A stretch of DNA of 35,670 nt from Clostridia bacterium (GCA_900757025.1 CAAEMG010000142.1:1-35670); one strand, 5' to 3'. Shown: positions 13,072-22,102, counted from the stretch's first letter. Made by a program: numbers and translations. Notes: generated by a model from the sequence alone, not told the origin.

Positions 13072-13287
13072 GTGCAGTTGAATAAAGATTATTGTATTCG
13101 TTTAATTGCTTTACCCTGTACAATTAAAGGCGTTACCGTACAGGATATTGACGGATTTTATAATGTTTACATAAACTCCCGTCTGTCTATTGAAGCTCAA
13201 AATAAAGCTATATTACACGAACTTACTCATATTAAGCGATGTGACTTTGATTCATTTGAGCCAATAGAATTAATAGAAAATATGTAA
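13072..13287 (+). CDS. Short ImmA/IrrE-like HExxH metallopeptidase
   Basis: A 71-residue protein with HELTH at 49-53, the zinc-binding motif of the ImmA/IrrE family, followed by acidic residues (DFDSFEP) that could supply the third ligand. ImmA cleaves the ImmR repressor in ICEBs1. The gene follows the CI-like gene by eight bases. Short versions like this are common beside phage repressors in Clostridia. The start is GTG 13072 or TTG 13078. Confidence 0.7.
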   Translation: MQLNKDYCIRLIALPCTIKGVTVQDIDGFYNVYINSRLSIEAQNKAILHELTHIKRCDFDSFEPIELIENM

Positions 13288-13432
13288 ATTTTTAAATATC
13301 ACAAAATAAAAAATTTTAGGAAGAAATTGTTAAATTAAGGATAAAATAAAAATTTTTCAAAGTTAAATTCACAATTTATCTATATATATCATGTTTGATG
13401 TTTTAATAAATTCTACATGGAGGTAAAAATAT

Positions 13433-14409
13433 ATGAGTGCAGGATTATTTCTTGATTTTAATAATATGTTTTCTGATACATTAAAAAATACAGTTAAAAA
13501 GAGAGAAAAAGGTAAAAATTTACTTAAACTTGTAAATGATTATACTGTTATTGACTTAGAAACAACTGGTTTAGACCCTAAATTTGATTCTATAATTGAA
13601 TTATCTGCTATAAAAGTTTCCAACTCAAAAATAACAGATACATTTTCAAGCCTTGTAAATCCAGAATATGAAATAGATGAATTTACAACCGAATTAACAG
13701 GTATAACTAATGAAATGCTTAAAGATGCCCTTGTGCTTGAGGATATTTTACCTAAATTTCTTGATTTTTTGAGTAATTCTGTTATTTTAGCCCACAATGC
13801 TAATTTTGATATTAATTTTATATATGATATTTCTGAAAAGCCTTTCAAAAATGACTTTATAGATACTCTTAGAGTTTCTAGAAGAGTATTTAAAAATCAA
13901 TTTGAAAACCATAAATTAGTAACTATAGCAAATGCTTTAGACTTAGAACACAAACCATCACATAGAGGACTGGATGATTGTTATTGTGCATATGACTTAT
14001 TTGAATATATAAAAAAATATATCAATGAAAATAATTTAGATGTTAATAAAATTTTTCAACAAATTATACTTTTAAAGCAAGTGATATTGTAGCAGAAAAT
14101 GATAACTTTGATGTTAATAACCCATTATACGGAAAAACTTGTGTTATTACAGGCGCTTTAGAAAAGCTTGTAAGAAAAGAAGCTATGCAGATAATTGCTA
14201 ATCTTGGTGGAATTAATGCTGATAGCGTAACAAAGAAAACCGATTTTTTAATTTTAGGAAATAACGACTTATGCAAATTAATAAAAGACGGTAAAAGTTC
14301 TAAGCAAAAAAAGGCTGAAGAATTAATACTTAAAGGAAAAGACTTAAAAATAATTTCTGAAAATGTATTTTACGATATAATAAATGATTTTCTTTCTGAA
14401 AACAAATAA
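13433..14409 (+). pseudogene. DnaQ-type 3'-5' exonuclease with C-terminal BRCT domain, split by a one-base shift
   Basis: The first frame (13433-14092, 219 codons) is a DEDDh exonuclease: D41-x-E43 (DLETTG), D126 (NANFD), and H177/D182 (HRGLDD). The second frame (about 14055-14409) encodes a BRCT domain beginning NPLYGKTCVITGAL and ending with FYDIINDF. The two are joined if one T is added to the T5 run near 14055, giving about 325 residues, the usual exonuclease-BRCT layout. The 5' start is well supported (GGAGGT). The AT content is higher than in the tail genes, as for a cargo gene. The exonuclease half may still fold and act alone. Confidence 0.75.
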
Positions 14410-14465
14410 AAATTCAACCATTATCATTAAAGCCATCAATATGCTATTATAAAAACAAAAAGCCC

Positions 14466-14484
14466 CTCCTGCTACCAACAGGAG
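14466..14484 (+). terminator. Short hairpin after the exonuclease gene
   Basis: CTCCTG-CTACCAA-CAGGAG perfect six-base stem. There is no good T-run after it, so termination is uncertain. Confidence 0.35.
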
Positions 14485-14497
14485 AGACTGATTATAA

Positions 14498-14546
14498 GCG
14501 GTCTTGTGAATCACTTCAAACACAAAATGAGTATATCACAGACCGC
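14498..14546 (+). repeat. Long inverted repeat upstream of the integrase
   Basis: GCGGTCTTGTGA and TCACAGACCGC pair (one bulge) around a 26-base loop and are followed by CTTTTATTT. It could be a terminator protecting the integrase from upstream transcription, or a protein-binding site controlling integrase expression. Confidence 0.5.
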
Positions 14547-14583
14547 CTTTTATTTCCACACCTAAATTTAAGGAGGTCTTCCC

Positions 14584-16044
14584 ATGGAAAAGCAAATTGC
14601 CATGGCATACGTCCGAGTTTCCACCGATGAGCAGACCGAATACAGCCCTTCGGCGCAGCTCTCCGACATAATGGACTATGCCGCCAAAAACAATATATTT
14701 ATCCCGAAGGATTTTATATTTATTGATGAAGGTATATCCGGCAAAACTGCCGAAAAAAGACCTGCCTTTCAAAAAATGATTAAGCTGGCACGAAAAAAGA
14801 CAAACAATGTTTCTCTTATAATCGTCCATAAATTTGACCGTTTCTCACGTAAAAAGGATGACCAAGTGCTTTATAAGGCACTGCTCAAAAAAGACGGCGT
14901 AAAGGTTATTTCCGTAAAAGAACCTATACCAGAAGACGATAAATTTGCCGTAATATACGAAAGTATGCTTGAAGCCATGGCAGAATACTATTCTTTAAAC
15001 CTTGCCGAAGAAGTAAAAAAGACTATGGTTAAAAAAGCCGAAAACGGCGAATACCAATCTGTAGCTCCGTTCGGCTACAAAAACGAAAACAAAACCCTTG
15101 CCATAGTTCCCGAAGAAGCAAAAACAGTTCGCCTTATTTTTGAAAAATACCTTGAAGGCGTGCCAATGCTCCAAATAGCCGACATGGTAAACACAATGGG
15201 CTTTCGCACCCACAGGGGAAATGTTTTTGAAAACAGAACTATTCAATACATTTTAAACAATCCCGTCTATTGCGGATATGTACGCTGGACACCAAGCGGA
15301 AGAATACGCCGAGATTTTTACAACAAAAACTCTCTTGTTTCCAAAGGAACTCACCCTGCAATAATAGACGAAGACACTTTTAAAAAGGCATCTGAAAAAT
15401 GGAAGTCAAAGCGAAGCATAACACCCTCTCATCAGCGACCCATTACAGAGGGAAAACACTGGCTTTCGGGACTTGTAAAATGTTCCTCCTGCGGAAGAAG
15501 CCTTGTAATATCCCACATTAATAAAAACGGCAGCTTCTCAATGCAGTGCGGCGGATACAATCACGGTCAATGCAAAGTAAGCCATTCTGTTTCATCAAAC
15601 ATACTTATTCCGGCTTTTCTCGATGAGCTTAAATCCATAGCCGAAACAAAGCACATCGACAGCAGCATAATCTTCACAAAGCCTTCTGCCACAGATGAAG
15701 ACAACATAAACCGACTTATGCTGAATAAAGCCCGAATACGTCTTGCAAAGGCAAAAGCGGCATATCTTGACGGAATTGATACGCTTGAAGAATATAAAAT
15801 AACCAAAACTCAAACGGAAGCTGAAATTAAAAATCTTGAAGAAAAAATAAAACAAAAACAAGCTGCTCCCAAAAATCCTTTAAGTCGAAACTCTTATATA
15901 AAAAAATTAACCGAACTTTATACTTTGCTCAGCAACGACAATGTAGATATGAATATTAAAAAAACAAGCATACGTGAAATAGTTGAAAAAATAATCTATA
16001 ATAAAAAAGACAACACCTTTATGCTTTATTTACTGGATGTTTAA
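14584..16044 (+). CDS. Large serine integrase
   Basis: A 486-residue site-specific recombinase. The resolvase-type catalytic domain has Ser13 in YVRVSTDEQ and the conserved D85-R86-FSR. A recombinase domain follows at about 160-280. The zinc ribbon uses C300, C303, C322 and C330, and a coiled coil (about 385-430) is followed by a C-terminal tail. The ATG has AAGGAGG at good spacing. The stop codon is about 10 bases from the cotJC homology, as usual for an integrase next to attP. It would catalyse integration alone, and excision with a directionality factor that I could not identify here. Confidence 0.95.
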   Translation: MEKQIAMAYVRVSTDEQTEYSPSAQLSDIMDYAAKNNIFIPKDFIFIDEGISGKTAEKRPAFQKMIKLARKKTNNVSLIIVHKFDRFSRKKDDQVLYKALLKKDGVKVISVKEPIPEDDKFAVIYESMLEAMAEYYSLNLAEEVKKTMVKKAENGEYQSVAPFGYKNENKTLAIVPEEAKTVRLIFEKYLEGVPMLQIADMVNTMGFRTHRGNVFENRTIQYILNNPVYCGYVRWTPSGRIRRDFYNKNSLVSKGTHPAIIDEDTFKKASEKWKSKRSITPSHQRPITEGKHWLSGLVKCSSCGRSLVISHINKNGSFSMQCGGYNHGQCKVSHSVSSNILIPAFLDELKSIAETKHIDSSIIFTKPSATDEDNINRLMLNKARIRLAKAKAAYLDGIDTLEEYKITKTQTEAEIKNLEEKIKQKQAAPKNPLSRNSYIKKLTELYTLLSNDNVDMNIKKTSIREIVEKIIYNKKDNTFMLYLLDV

Positions 16045-16594
16045 CGTATATACCCTAAAGGAGTATGGTGGTGGCGACGGAGAACTCGGAGCATCACTGC
16101 GTTATCTCAGCCAGAAATTCACAATGGTTACGCCACAGGCAAAAGCCGCTTTAAACGACATTGCCACAGAAGAAATGGCACACCTTGAAATGATGGGAAC
16201 TATAGTTGCCCAGCTTACAAACGGCCTTACAGAAAAACAGATTATCGAAGGCGGTCTTGACCCATATTACGTTGCCCACGGCCTCGGTGTTTACCCATCT
16301 TCTGCCGCAGGCGTTCCCTTTACTGCCGCACACATACAGTCTAAAGGAGACCCTGTAACAGATCTTTACGAAGATATGGCTGCCGAAATGAAAGCCCGCT
16401 CAACATACGACTATCTTATAAATCTTACCGATGACCCCGATGTTCTTGCGCCTCTTCGTTTTTTAAGGGAAAGAGAAATTGTGCATTTCCAGAGATTTGG
16501 CGAATGCCTTGACATCGTAAATGACTATCTTGGCGAAAAAAGAACATTTTCAGTAGGTGACAGCTGTTTCCTTAAAAATCAAAAAAATATCTGA
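16037..16594 (+). pseudogene. cotJC: cotJC (manganese-catalase-type spore coat protein), 5' end removed by the element
   Basis: From YGGGDGEL onward the product matches CotJC, a manganese-catalase-family protein of the spore coat made in the mother cell. The Mn ligands expected for the family are visible: E16 (DGEL), E46/H49 (TEEMAHLE), the Glu of EMKARSTYDYL and the His of REREIVHFQRF. Intact CotJC proteins begin about 25-30 residues earlier. Here those codons, the promoter and the ribosome site are missing. The ATG at 16037 lies inside the integrase gene and has no ribosome site. The frame is otherwise clean for 175 codons, so a full gene could be restored by precise excision. The missing 5' end should lie beyond the left edge of the window. 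Confidence 0.9.
16045..16080. mobile_element. Right attachment junction (attR) inside cotJC
   Basis: Element sequence gives way to host cotJC between the integrase stop (16042-16044) and codons for YGGGDGEL (16064 onward). The exact core cannot be fixed without the left junction. The GGTGGTGG stretch at about 16066-16074 is a plausible crossover region. Confidence 0.65.
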
Positions 16595-16601
16595 TTTACA
16601 G

Positions 16602-16644
16602 CATAAAAATATTCCGTCTTTTTTCAAAGCGGAATATTTTTATG
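16602..16644. terminator. Bidirectional terminator between cotJC and the Spo0A-C gene
   Basis: CATAAAAATATTCCG pairs perfectly with CGGAATATTTTTATG around a 13-base loop. A and T runs on either side serve both converging genes. Confidence 0.85.
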
Positions 16645-16654
16645 TTTTACCAAT

Positions 16655-16990
16655 TTACTCCTCTTTCATAGCCCAGCAATACTGCGACAAAGCACAAATC
16701 ATATCCCTTGTTGAAGGCTTTTCTTTCAGCTCCCTGCCAAATATTTTGCAAAGGTTTTCTCTGCTGCCGTTTTTCCAAATATCGTCAACGACTCTTGCAA
16801 TAGCCCTGTTTACGGAATTTATTTCCTTTGTTGTATACTTCATCTGTCGCATTTGTGCAAAAATGACCTTCAAAGGAACTTCCATAGGCTGATACTGCAT
16901 TGCTATGTAAACGGCAAAGCTTAAATCATAATATCCTTTCTTTCCTATTTTTCCGCTTATAGATGCAATAACCCCTTTAACATCCTTCAT
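16655..16990 (-). CDS. Stand-alone Spo0A C-terminal-domain-like DNA-binding protein
   Basis: A 111-residue protein that resembles the DNA-binding effector domain of Spo0A along its whole length. It has a GKKGYYDL-FAVYIAM segment, then the K-YTTKEINSVNRAIARVVDDIWKNG region aligning with the VERAIRHAIEVAWSRG recognition helix area, an IFG turn, and a KPSTRDMICALS end like KPTN-EFIAM. The receiver domain is absent, so its activity would not be set by phosphorylation. It could modulate Spo0A-controlled promoters or be a diverged regulator. It lies next to cotJC but converges on it. AAAGGATG precedes the ATG. Confidence 0.75.
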   Translation of the reverse strand: MKDVKGVIASISGKIGKKGYYDLSFAVYIAMQYQPMEVPLKVIFAQMRQMKYTTKEINSVNRAIARVVDDIWKNGSRENLCKIFGRELKEKPSTRDMICALSQYCWAMKEE

Positions 16991-17294
16991 ATTTTTTCAC
17001 ATCCTTTCAATAGTCAGCTTATACTATAAGTATACAATATACATGATTATTTTTCCAACAACTCGTCAAAACATGACAAAAAAATTCTTTAATTGTATAT
17101 TTATTAAAAAATCATCTATATTTTTATTATAAAATTTTATTATTTTATTTTGTATTTGTTTTATAAAAGCTGATATTTGCAGTCAATCAATATATATTAT
17201 TATTTTTTATATTTATTTTACACTGAAATTTTTTCACGTTATGTACTCAGTTTTACACAATACTTATTTAACCGATTTATATTGTTTTTTAACC
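16991..17294. other. AT-rich intergenic region with a candidate promoter
   Basis: No gene is seen. A minus-strand promoter candidate, TTGGAA (17053-17058), 18 bases, TATACT (17029-17034), would serve the Spo0A-C-like gene. The remainder (about 17070-17280) is very AT-rich with no clear repeat or ORF. I looked for a Spo0A box (TGTCGAA) and found only poor matches. Confidence 0.5.
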
Positions 17295-17322
17295 AAAAAA
17301 GAACAGCCTAAGCTGTTCTTTC
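17295..17322 (-). terminator. glgP terminator
   Basis: On the minus strand AAGAACAGC-TTAG-GCTGTTCTT followed by T6, 16 bases after the glgP stop. Confidence 0.9.
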
Positions 17323-17338
17323 TTGTATAAATATAAAA

Positions 17339-19792
17339 TTATCTGTTAATCCAAGGCATAATATTCCATATTTCGTCGGCATATTCCTTAATTGTTCTGT
17401 CGCTGCTGAACTTGCCGCTTTTTGCCACATTTGTAATAGCCATTTTAGCCCACTTTTTCTTATCTCTGTAGGCTTTATCAACAGCTTCGTGAGCTTTTTT
17501 ATATGCGTCAAAATCCGCAAGAACGAAATATTCGTCTGCCCTTGAACCGTTTATTCCGTTTAAAAGAGAATTGTATATATCTCTGAAAAGTTCCGTATCT
17601 TCGTCAAATGTTCCGTTTATAAGGCAAGTAAGAGCCATTCTCACATCCTGATTAATATTATAAACCATCCAAGGGTCATAATTTCCTGTTTTATAGGCTT
17701 CTATAACCTCATTTGCCTTCATGCCGAATATAAATATATTTTCTTCGCCAACTTCTTCGCAAATCTCCACATTTGCTCCGTCAAGAGTGCCTATGGTAAG
17801 AGCACCGTTAAGCATAAACTTCATATTGCCCGTTCCCGAAGCCTCTTTGCTTGCCGTTGAAATCTGTTCGCTTACGTCTGCCGCAGGAATAAGTTTTTCG
17901 GCAAGTGAAACTCTATAGTTTTCCATGAAAACAACTTTAATTTTTCCGTTTATGCTTTCATCGTTATTTACAACGTCAGCCACGGAATTTATAAGTTTTA
18001 TAATAAGTTTTGCCATTTTGTAGCTTGCGGCACTTTTTGCACCGAAAATAAATGTTCTCGGAACCATATCAAAGCTTGGGTTCATTTTAAGCTGGTTGTA
18101 AAGATAAATTATATGAAGCACATTAAGAAGCTGTCTTTTGTACTCATGAAGTCTTTTTACCTGAATATCGAATATAGAGTTAGGGTCTATATCTATGCCC
18201 TTTGTCATTTTTATATACTCGGCAAGTTTAACCTTATTTTCATGCTTAATATCCATAAATTTCTTCTGGAAAGCCTCATCATCGGCATATTTAAGCATAC
18301 CTTCTATTTTTGAAAGGTCTGTAACCCATTCTTTGCCCACCGTTTCGGTTGCAAGCTGTGCAAGAGGTCTGTTGGCATGAAGAAGCCATCTTCTTTGTGT
18401 AATTCCGTTTGTTTTATTATTAAATTTTTCCGGATAAATATCATAGAAGTTTTTAAGCTCCTGTTTTTTAAGTATCTCCGTATGAAGAGCCGCAACGCCG
18501 TTTACGCTGTGACTGCCTACTATTGCAAGATATGCCATTCTAACCTGTCCGTCGGCAATAATAGCCATATCTCTTATTTTCTGGTGGTCTCCGCCATATT
18601 TCTGCAAAAGTTCAAGGCAAAATCTTCTGTTGATTTCCTCAACTATCATATAAATTCTCGGAAGAAGTCTGCTGAAAAGCTCCATAGGCCATTTTTCAAG
18701 TGCCTCACTCATAATGGTATGGTTTGTATATGCACATACCTTTGTTGTAAGCTCCCAAGCTTTATCCCAAGGAAGGTCATTTTCGTCAACAAGAACTCTC
18801 ATAAGTTCGGCAACGGCAACAGTAGGGTGTGTGTCATTAAGCTGAAAAGCAACCTTTTCGGGAAGCAAATCCCAGTTATCATGTTTGCCTTTAAAACGCT
18901 CTATAACCCTCTGTACCGTAGCGGAAATAAAGAAATACTGCTGGCGAAGTCTTAATTCTTTTCCCGAATAATGGTCATCGGCAGGATAAAGCACATCTGT
19001 AAGAGTATGTGCAAGGTTCTGCTCTTCAAGCGCCTTCTGGTAATTTCCTTCGTTAAAAGATTTAAGGTCAAATTTATTTTTTGCTCTTGCATCCCAAAGA
19101 CGAAGAGTGTTTACAGTTTCCGTATCATAGCCAACAACAGGATAATCATATGGCACTGCCATTACAGACTGATACCCCTCCTGAACAAAGCGGTATTCTC
19201 CGTTGCCCTTCGGCACAGCCTTAACACTTCCGCCAAACTTAACTTCAACTGCATATTCATTTCTTTTTATTGCCCAAGGGTCGCCGTTTTCAAGCCAGTT
19301 GTCCGGCTTTTCAAGCTGATATCCGTTTTCTATAACCTGTTCAAATATTCCGTAATGGTATCTTATTCCACAGCCATATGCAGGAAGATTAAGTGTTGAA
19401 AGAGAATCGAGAAAACAAGCCGCAAGCCTGCCCAAGCCGCCGTTTCCAAGGCCGGGGTCCGGTTCTGCTTCTTCAACCAAGTTATAATCTATTTTAAGCT
19501 CGTCAAAAGCCTCTTTAACCGGCTTATATATAGAAAGATTTATAATGCTGTTGCCCAAAAATCTTCCCATAAGAAATTCCATGGAAAGATAGTAAACCAT
19601 TTTTACGTCTTTTTCATAATATTCGTCATGGGTTTTCATCCATCTTTCATTTACAATATCTCTTATGGCATATACAGCCGCCTGATAAACTTCCTCGCTT
19701 GTTGTATGGTCAATGCTTTTTCTAAACAATGTTCTTACATTGTCTATAATCATTTCTTTAATTCTGTCTTTTGAAATTTCCAATTCCCTCAT
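17339..19792 (-). CDS. glgP: Glycogen/starch phosphorylase
   Basis: An 817-residue member of glycosyltransferase family 35, which releases glucose-1-phosphate from alpha-1,4-glucans in the cytoplasm. The pyridoxal-phosphate lysine is Lys658 in EASGTGNMKF-LNGALTIGT. Other family blocks are MEFLMGRFL, DPGLGNGGLGRLAACFLDS, FQLNDTHP and the C-terminal ADFDAY region. The length is typical. A GGGGGAAG ribosome site precedes the ATG. It stands alone, with a strong terminator behind it. Glycogen reserves are used during sporulation in many Clostridia, but no direct regulatory signal is visible here. Confidence 0.97.
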   Translation of the reverse strand: MRELEISKDRIKEMIIDNVRTLFRKSIDHTTSEEVYQAAVYAIRDIVNERWMKTHDEYYEKDVKMVYYLSMEFLMGRFLGNSIINLSIYKPVKEAFDELKIDYNLVEEAEPDPGLGNGGLGRLAACFLDSLSTLNLPAYGCGIRYHYGIFEQVIENGYQLEKPDNWLENGDPWAIKRNEYAVEVKFGGSVKAVPKGNGEYRFVQEGYQSVMAVPYDYPVVGYDTETVNTLRLWDARAKNKFDLKSFNEGNYQKALEEQNLAHTLTDVLYPADDHYSGKELRLRQQYFFISATVQRVIERFKGKHDNWDLLPEKVAFQLNDTHPTVAVAELMRVLVDENDLPWDKAWELTTKVCAYTNHTIMSEALEKWPMELFSRLLPRIYMIVEEINRRFCLELLQKYGGDHQKIRDMAIIADGQVRMAYLAIVGSHSVNGVAALHTEILKKQELKNFYDIYPEKFNNKTNGITQRRWLLHANRPLAQLATETVGKEWVTDLSKIEGMLKYADDEAFQKKFMDIKHENKVKLAEYIKMTKGIDIDPNSIFDIQVKRLHEYKRQLLNVLHIIYLYNQLKMNPSFDMVPRTFIFGAKSAASYKMAKLIIKLINSVADVVNNDESINGKIKVVFMENYRVSLAEKLIPAADVSEQISTASKEASGTGNMKFMLNGALTIGTLDGANVEICEEVGEENIFIFGMKANEVIEAYKTGNYDPWMVYNINQDVRMALTCLINGTFDEDTELFRDIYNSLLNGINGSRADEYFVLADFDAYKKAHEAVDKAYRDKKKWAKMAITNVAKSGKFSSDRTIKEYADEIWNIMPWINR

Positions 19793-19824
19793 GTGCTTCC
19801 CCCCGTTTGTGGTATAAATTCCCC

Positions 19825-20109
19825 CTAAAAAATATTATATATGTTTATCTGCCTGCTGCATATGAAAAATATTAAAATTATACCCAAAGCGAACATAAAA
19901 AATTTCACTGAATTAATGCTGTCGTTTTTTTCCTTCATAACCAGTGCAGAGCCTATATAAATAAGTGTCAAAGCAGCGACAGATTTTAAAATGCCAAAAA
20001 AAATATTTTTTAAAAAGCAGTATCTTATATTTTCGGAAAACAAAAATAAGCCTGTTCCGCAAAATATTCCCCCAAAAAACGAACTTATATGTTTTTCTTT
20101 TATACTCAC
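19825..20109 (-). CDS. Small multi-pass membrane protein, unknown
   Basis: A 94-residue frame starting with GTG. Two or three hydrophobic segments are visible (FFGGIFCGTGLFLF, ILKSVAALTLIYIGSALVM, FFMFALGIILIFFI). The ribosome site is weak. It lies between prfA and glgP in the same direction. I do not recognise the family. Confidence 0.5.
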   Translation of the reverse strand: MSIKEKHISSFFGGIFCGTGLFLFSENIRYCFLKNIFFGILKSVAALTLIYIGSALVMKEKNDSINSVKFFMFALGIILIFFICSRQINIYNIF

Positions 20110-20168
20110 CGCTTATAAAGGTGTTTATAACATTATATTAAAAAATGCCATGTACCTATTCCCTGCAA

Positions 20169-21239
20169 TTATTCATCACCGGATTTAAGCTTTTCTGCCT
20201 GGTCGGTTGTTATAAGCGTGTCTATTATATCGTCCAAATCTCCGTCAAGAATTGCGTCTATTTTGTGCAAAGTAAGACCTATTCTGTGGTCTGTAACTCT
20301 TCCCTGTGGGAAATTATAAGTTCTTATTTTTTCACTTCTGTCGCCTGTGCCAACCTGTGAACGTCTTTCGGCTGAAATTTTGCTGTCATGTGCCTGTCTT
20401 TCCATTTCGTAAAGCCTTGCGTAAAGAACTTTTAAAGCCTTCGCCTTGTTTTTTATCTGGCTTTTTTCATCCTGACATGAAACCACAATTCCGCTTGGAA
20501 TATGGGTTACACGTACAGCCGAGTCTGTTGTGTTTACACACTGTCCGCCGTTTCCAGACGCTCTGAAAACATCGATTCGCACATCGTTCATATCAATATT
20601 TACGTCAACCTCTTCTGCCTCCGGAAGAACGGCAACCGTAGCCGTTGATGTGTGTATTCTTCCTCCCGATTCCGTTGAAGGCACTCTCTGAACCCTGTGT
20701 ACGCCGCTTTCAAATTTAAGACGTGAATATGCACCGTTTCCCGAAATCATAAAAGAAACCTCTTTAAAGCCGCCCAAATCACTTTCGTTGGCACTCATAA
20801 GTTCAACTTTCCAGCCTCTTCTTTCGGCATATCTGCTGTACATTCTGAAAAGGTCGCCGGCAAATATGTTTGCTTCGTCGCCGCCTGCTCCGCCACGAAT
20901 TTCCATAATTACGTTTTTCTCGTCATTAGGGTCTTTGGGCAAAAGAAGAAGTTTAATTTCGTTTTTAAGCACTTCTTCCTTTTCCTTTGCCTCGCTAAGC
21001 TCAGCTTTAAGCATAGCCTTAAAATCCTCGTCGTTTTCGCTTTCAAGCATTTCCAAGGCATCCTGCTGTGTCTGCTTTGCCTGTTTATATTCATTATATT
21101 TTTCAACAATAGGCGTAATATCGCTGTATTCCTTCATAAGTTCACGCCATTTTGCATTGTCGGCTATAACATCCGGGTCATTTATCATAACGCCCAGTTC
21201 TTCGTATTTTGCCGCAAGTTCTTCTATTTTTTCAAACAT
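20169..21239 (-). CDS. prfA: Peptide chain release factor 1
   Basis: A 356-residue RF1, which ends translation at UAA and UAG. The GGQ motif is at 231-233 (ASGNGGQ), and its Gln is the expected target of PrmC. The decoding loop reads VPSTESGGRIHTS, i.e. the P-x-T tripeptide of RF1 (here PST) rather than the SPF of RF2. It lies 17 bases after prmC, the gene for its methyltransferase, a widely conserved pair. Confidence 0.97.
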   Translation of the reverse strand: MFEKIEELAAKYEELGVMINDPDVIADNAKWRELMKEYSDITPIVEKYNEYKQAKQTQQDALEMLESENDEDFKAMLKAELSEAKEKEEVLKNEIKLLLLPKDPNDEKNVIMEIRGGAGGDEANIFAGDLFRMYSRYAERRGWKVELMSANESDLGGFKEVSFMISGNGAYSRLKFESGVHRVQRVPSTESGGRIHTSTATVAVLPEAEEVDVNIDMNDVRIDVFRASGNGGQCVNTTDSAVRVTHIPSGIVVSCQDEKSQIKNKAKALKVLYARLYEMERQAHDSKISAERRSQVGTGDRSEKIRTYNFPQGRVTDHRIGLTLHKIDAILDGDLDDIIDTLITTDQAEKLKSGDE

Positions 21240-21256
21240 AAAACCTCTCCGTTACA

Positions 21257-22102
21257 TCAGAGCCTTCCCAGTGCAACCCTGTCAAGCCCTGCCAAATCCT
21301 TAATTATTTTTATATCTTTAAAGCCTTCTTTTTCAAAAATTTCTTCAATAGCCTTTCCCTGATTATAGCCTATTTCAAAAAATATAAAGCCATTTTCTTT
21401 TAAATGCTCTTTTCCTTCATGCACAATCTGCCTGTAAAAACACAAGCCGTCATCTCCGCCGTCAAGAGCACCCATAGGCTCAAAATCCTTTACTTCCCTC
21501 ATAAGAGTAGGTATAACGTCTTTTTCGATATATGGCGGATTGGAAACAACAGCATCAAATTTTTCTCCATCAAATGCAGAAAAAACATCGCTTTGCTTAA
21601 ATTTAACATCGGCATTATTAAGCTGTGCATTTTTTTCCGCCGTTTCCAGCGCACCAATACTTATATCGCAGGCTGTCATGTTTATGCCCTCAAGAGCAAG
21701 GCTTATGGCTATACAGCCGCTTCCTGTGCCTATATCAAGCATATTTTTTATGCCGTATTTTTCCTTGTAGTCCAAAACAGTTTCCACAAGCACTTCCGTG
21801 TCGGCTCTTGGAATAAGAACACTCTTATTTACTTTAAATTCGTGACCGAAGAAAAATGCCTCGCCTGTTATGTATTGACACGGCTCACCATTTTCTCGTC
21901 TTGAAACCATATTTTCAAAGTTTTCTGCTTCTTCTTCCGTAAGCACATAATCGTTTTTTGTAAAAAGCTGTATTTTACTAAAGCCCGTAGCCTTCATCAT
22001 AAAAAGACTGCTGTCAAGGCTGTATTCCCCTGCTCCGCTTACCTTCAGCCTTTTTTTTGCCTCCGAAAGAAGCTGTTGAAGTGTATTATTCTTCTCCTTC
22101 AT
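21257..22102 (-). CDS. prmC: Release factor glutamine methyltransferase
   Basis: A 281-residue class I SAM-dependent methyltransferase (HemK family) that N5-methylates the Gln of the GGQ motif in release factors. The SAM-binding motif DIGTGSGCIAI is followed by the catalytic NPPY at 188-191 and preceded by the linker PRADTEVLVE. It overlaps the DUF1385 gene by 17 bases and is followed by prfA, so the three are probably co-transcribed. Confidence 0.95.
   Translation of the reverse strand: MKEKNNTLQQLLSEAKKRLKVSGAGEYSLDSSLFMMKATGFSKIQLFTKNDYVLTEEEAENFENMVSRRENGEPCQYITGEAFFFGHEFKVNKSVLIPRADTEVLVETVLDYKEKYGIKNMLDIGTGSGCIAISLALEGINMTACDISIGALETAEKNAQLNNADVKFKQSDVFSAFDGEKFDAVVSNPPYIEKDVIPTLMREVKDFEPMGALDGGDDGLCFYRQIVHEGKEHLKENGFIFFEIGYNQGKAIEEIFEKEGFKDIKIIKDLAGLDRVALGRL

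Noticed and set aside
14185..14409. Separate gene starting at the ATG at 14185
   Set aside because: BRCT homology extends well upstream of this ATG in the same frame (NPLYGKTCVITGAL), there is no ribosome site, and a one-base shift joins it to the exonuclease.
16037..16063. ATG at 16037 as a genuine native start of cotJC
   Set aside because: It lies inside the integrase coding sequence, lacks a ribosome site, and the encoded first residues do not match CotJC N-termini.
17035..17280. Spo0A boxes in the AT-rich region upstream of the Spo0A-C-like gene
   Set aside because: Only weak partial matches to TGTCGAA (such as TGACGAG) were seen.
18377..18955. 192-codon plus-strand ORF within glgP
   Set aside because: It is antisense to a fully conserved glgP region, with Cys/Phe/Lys-rich shadow composition and no ribosome site.
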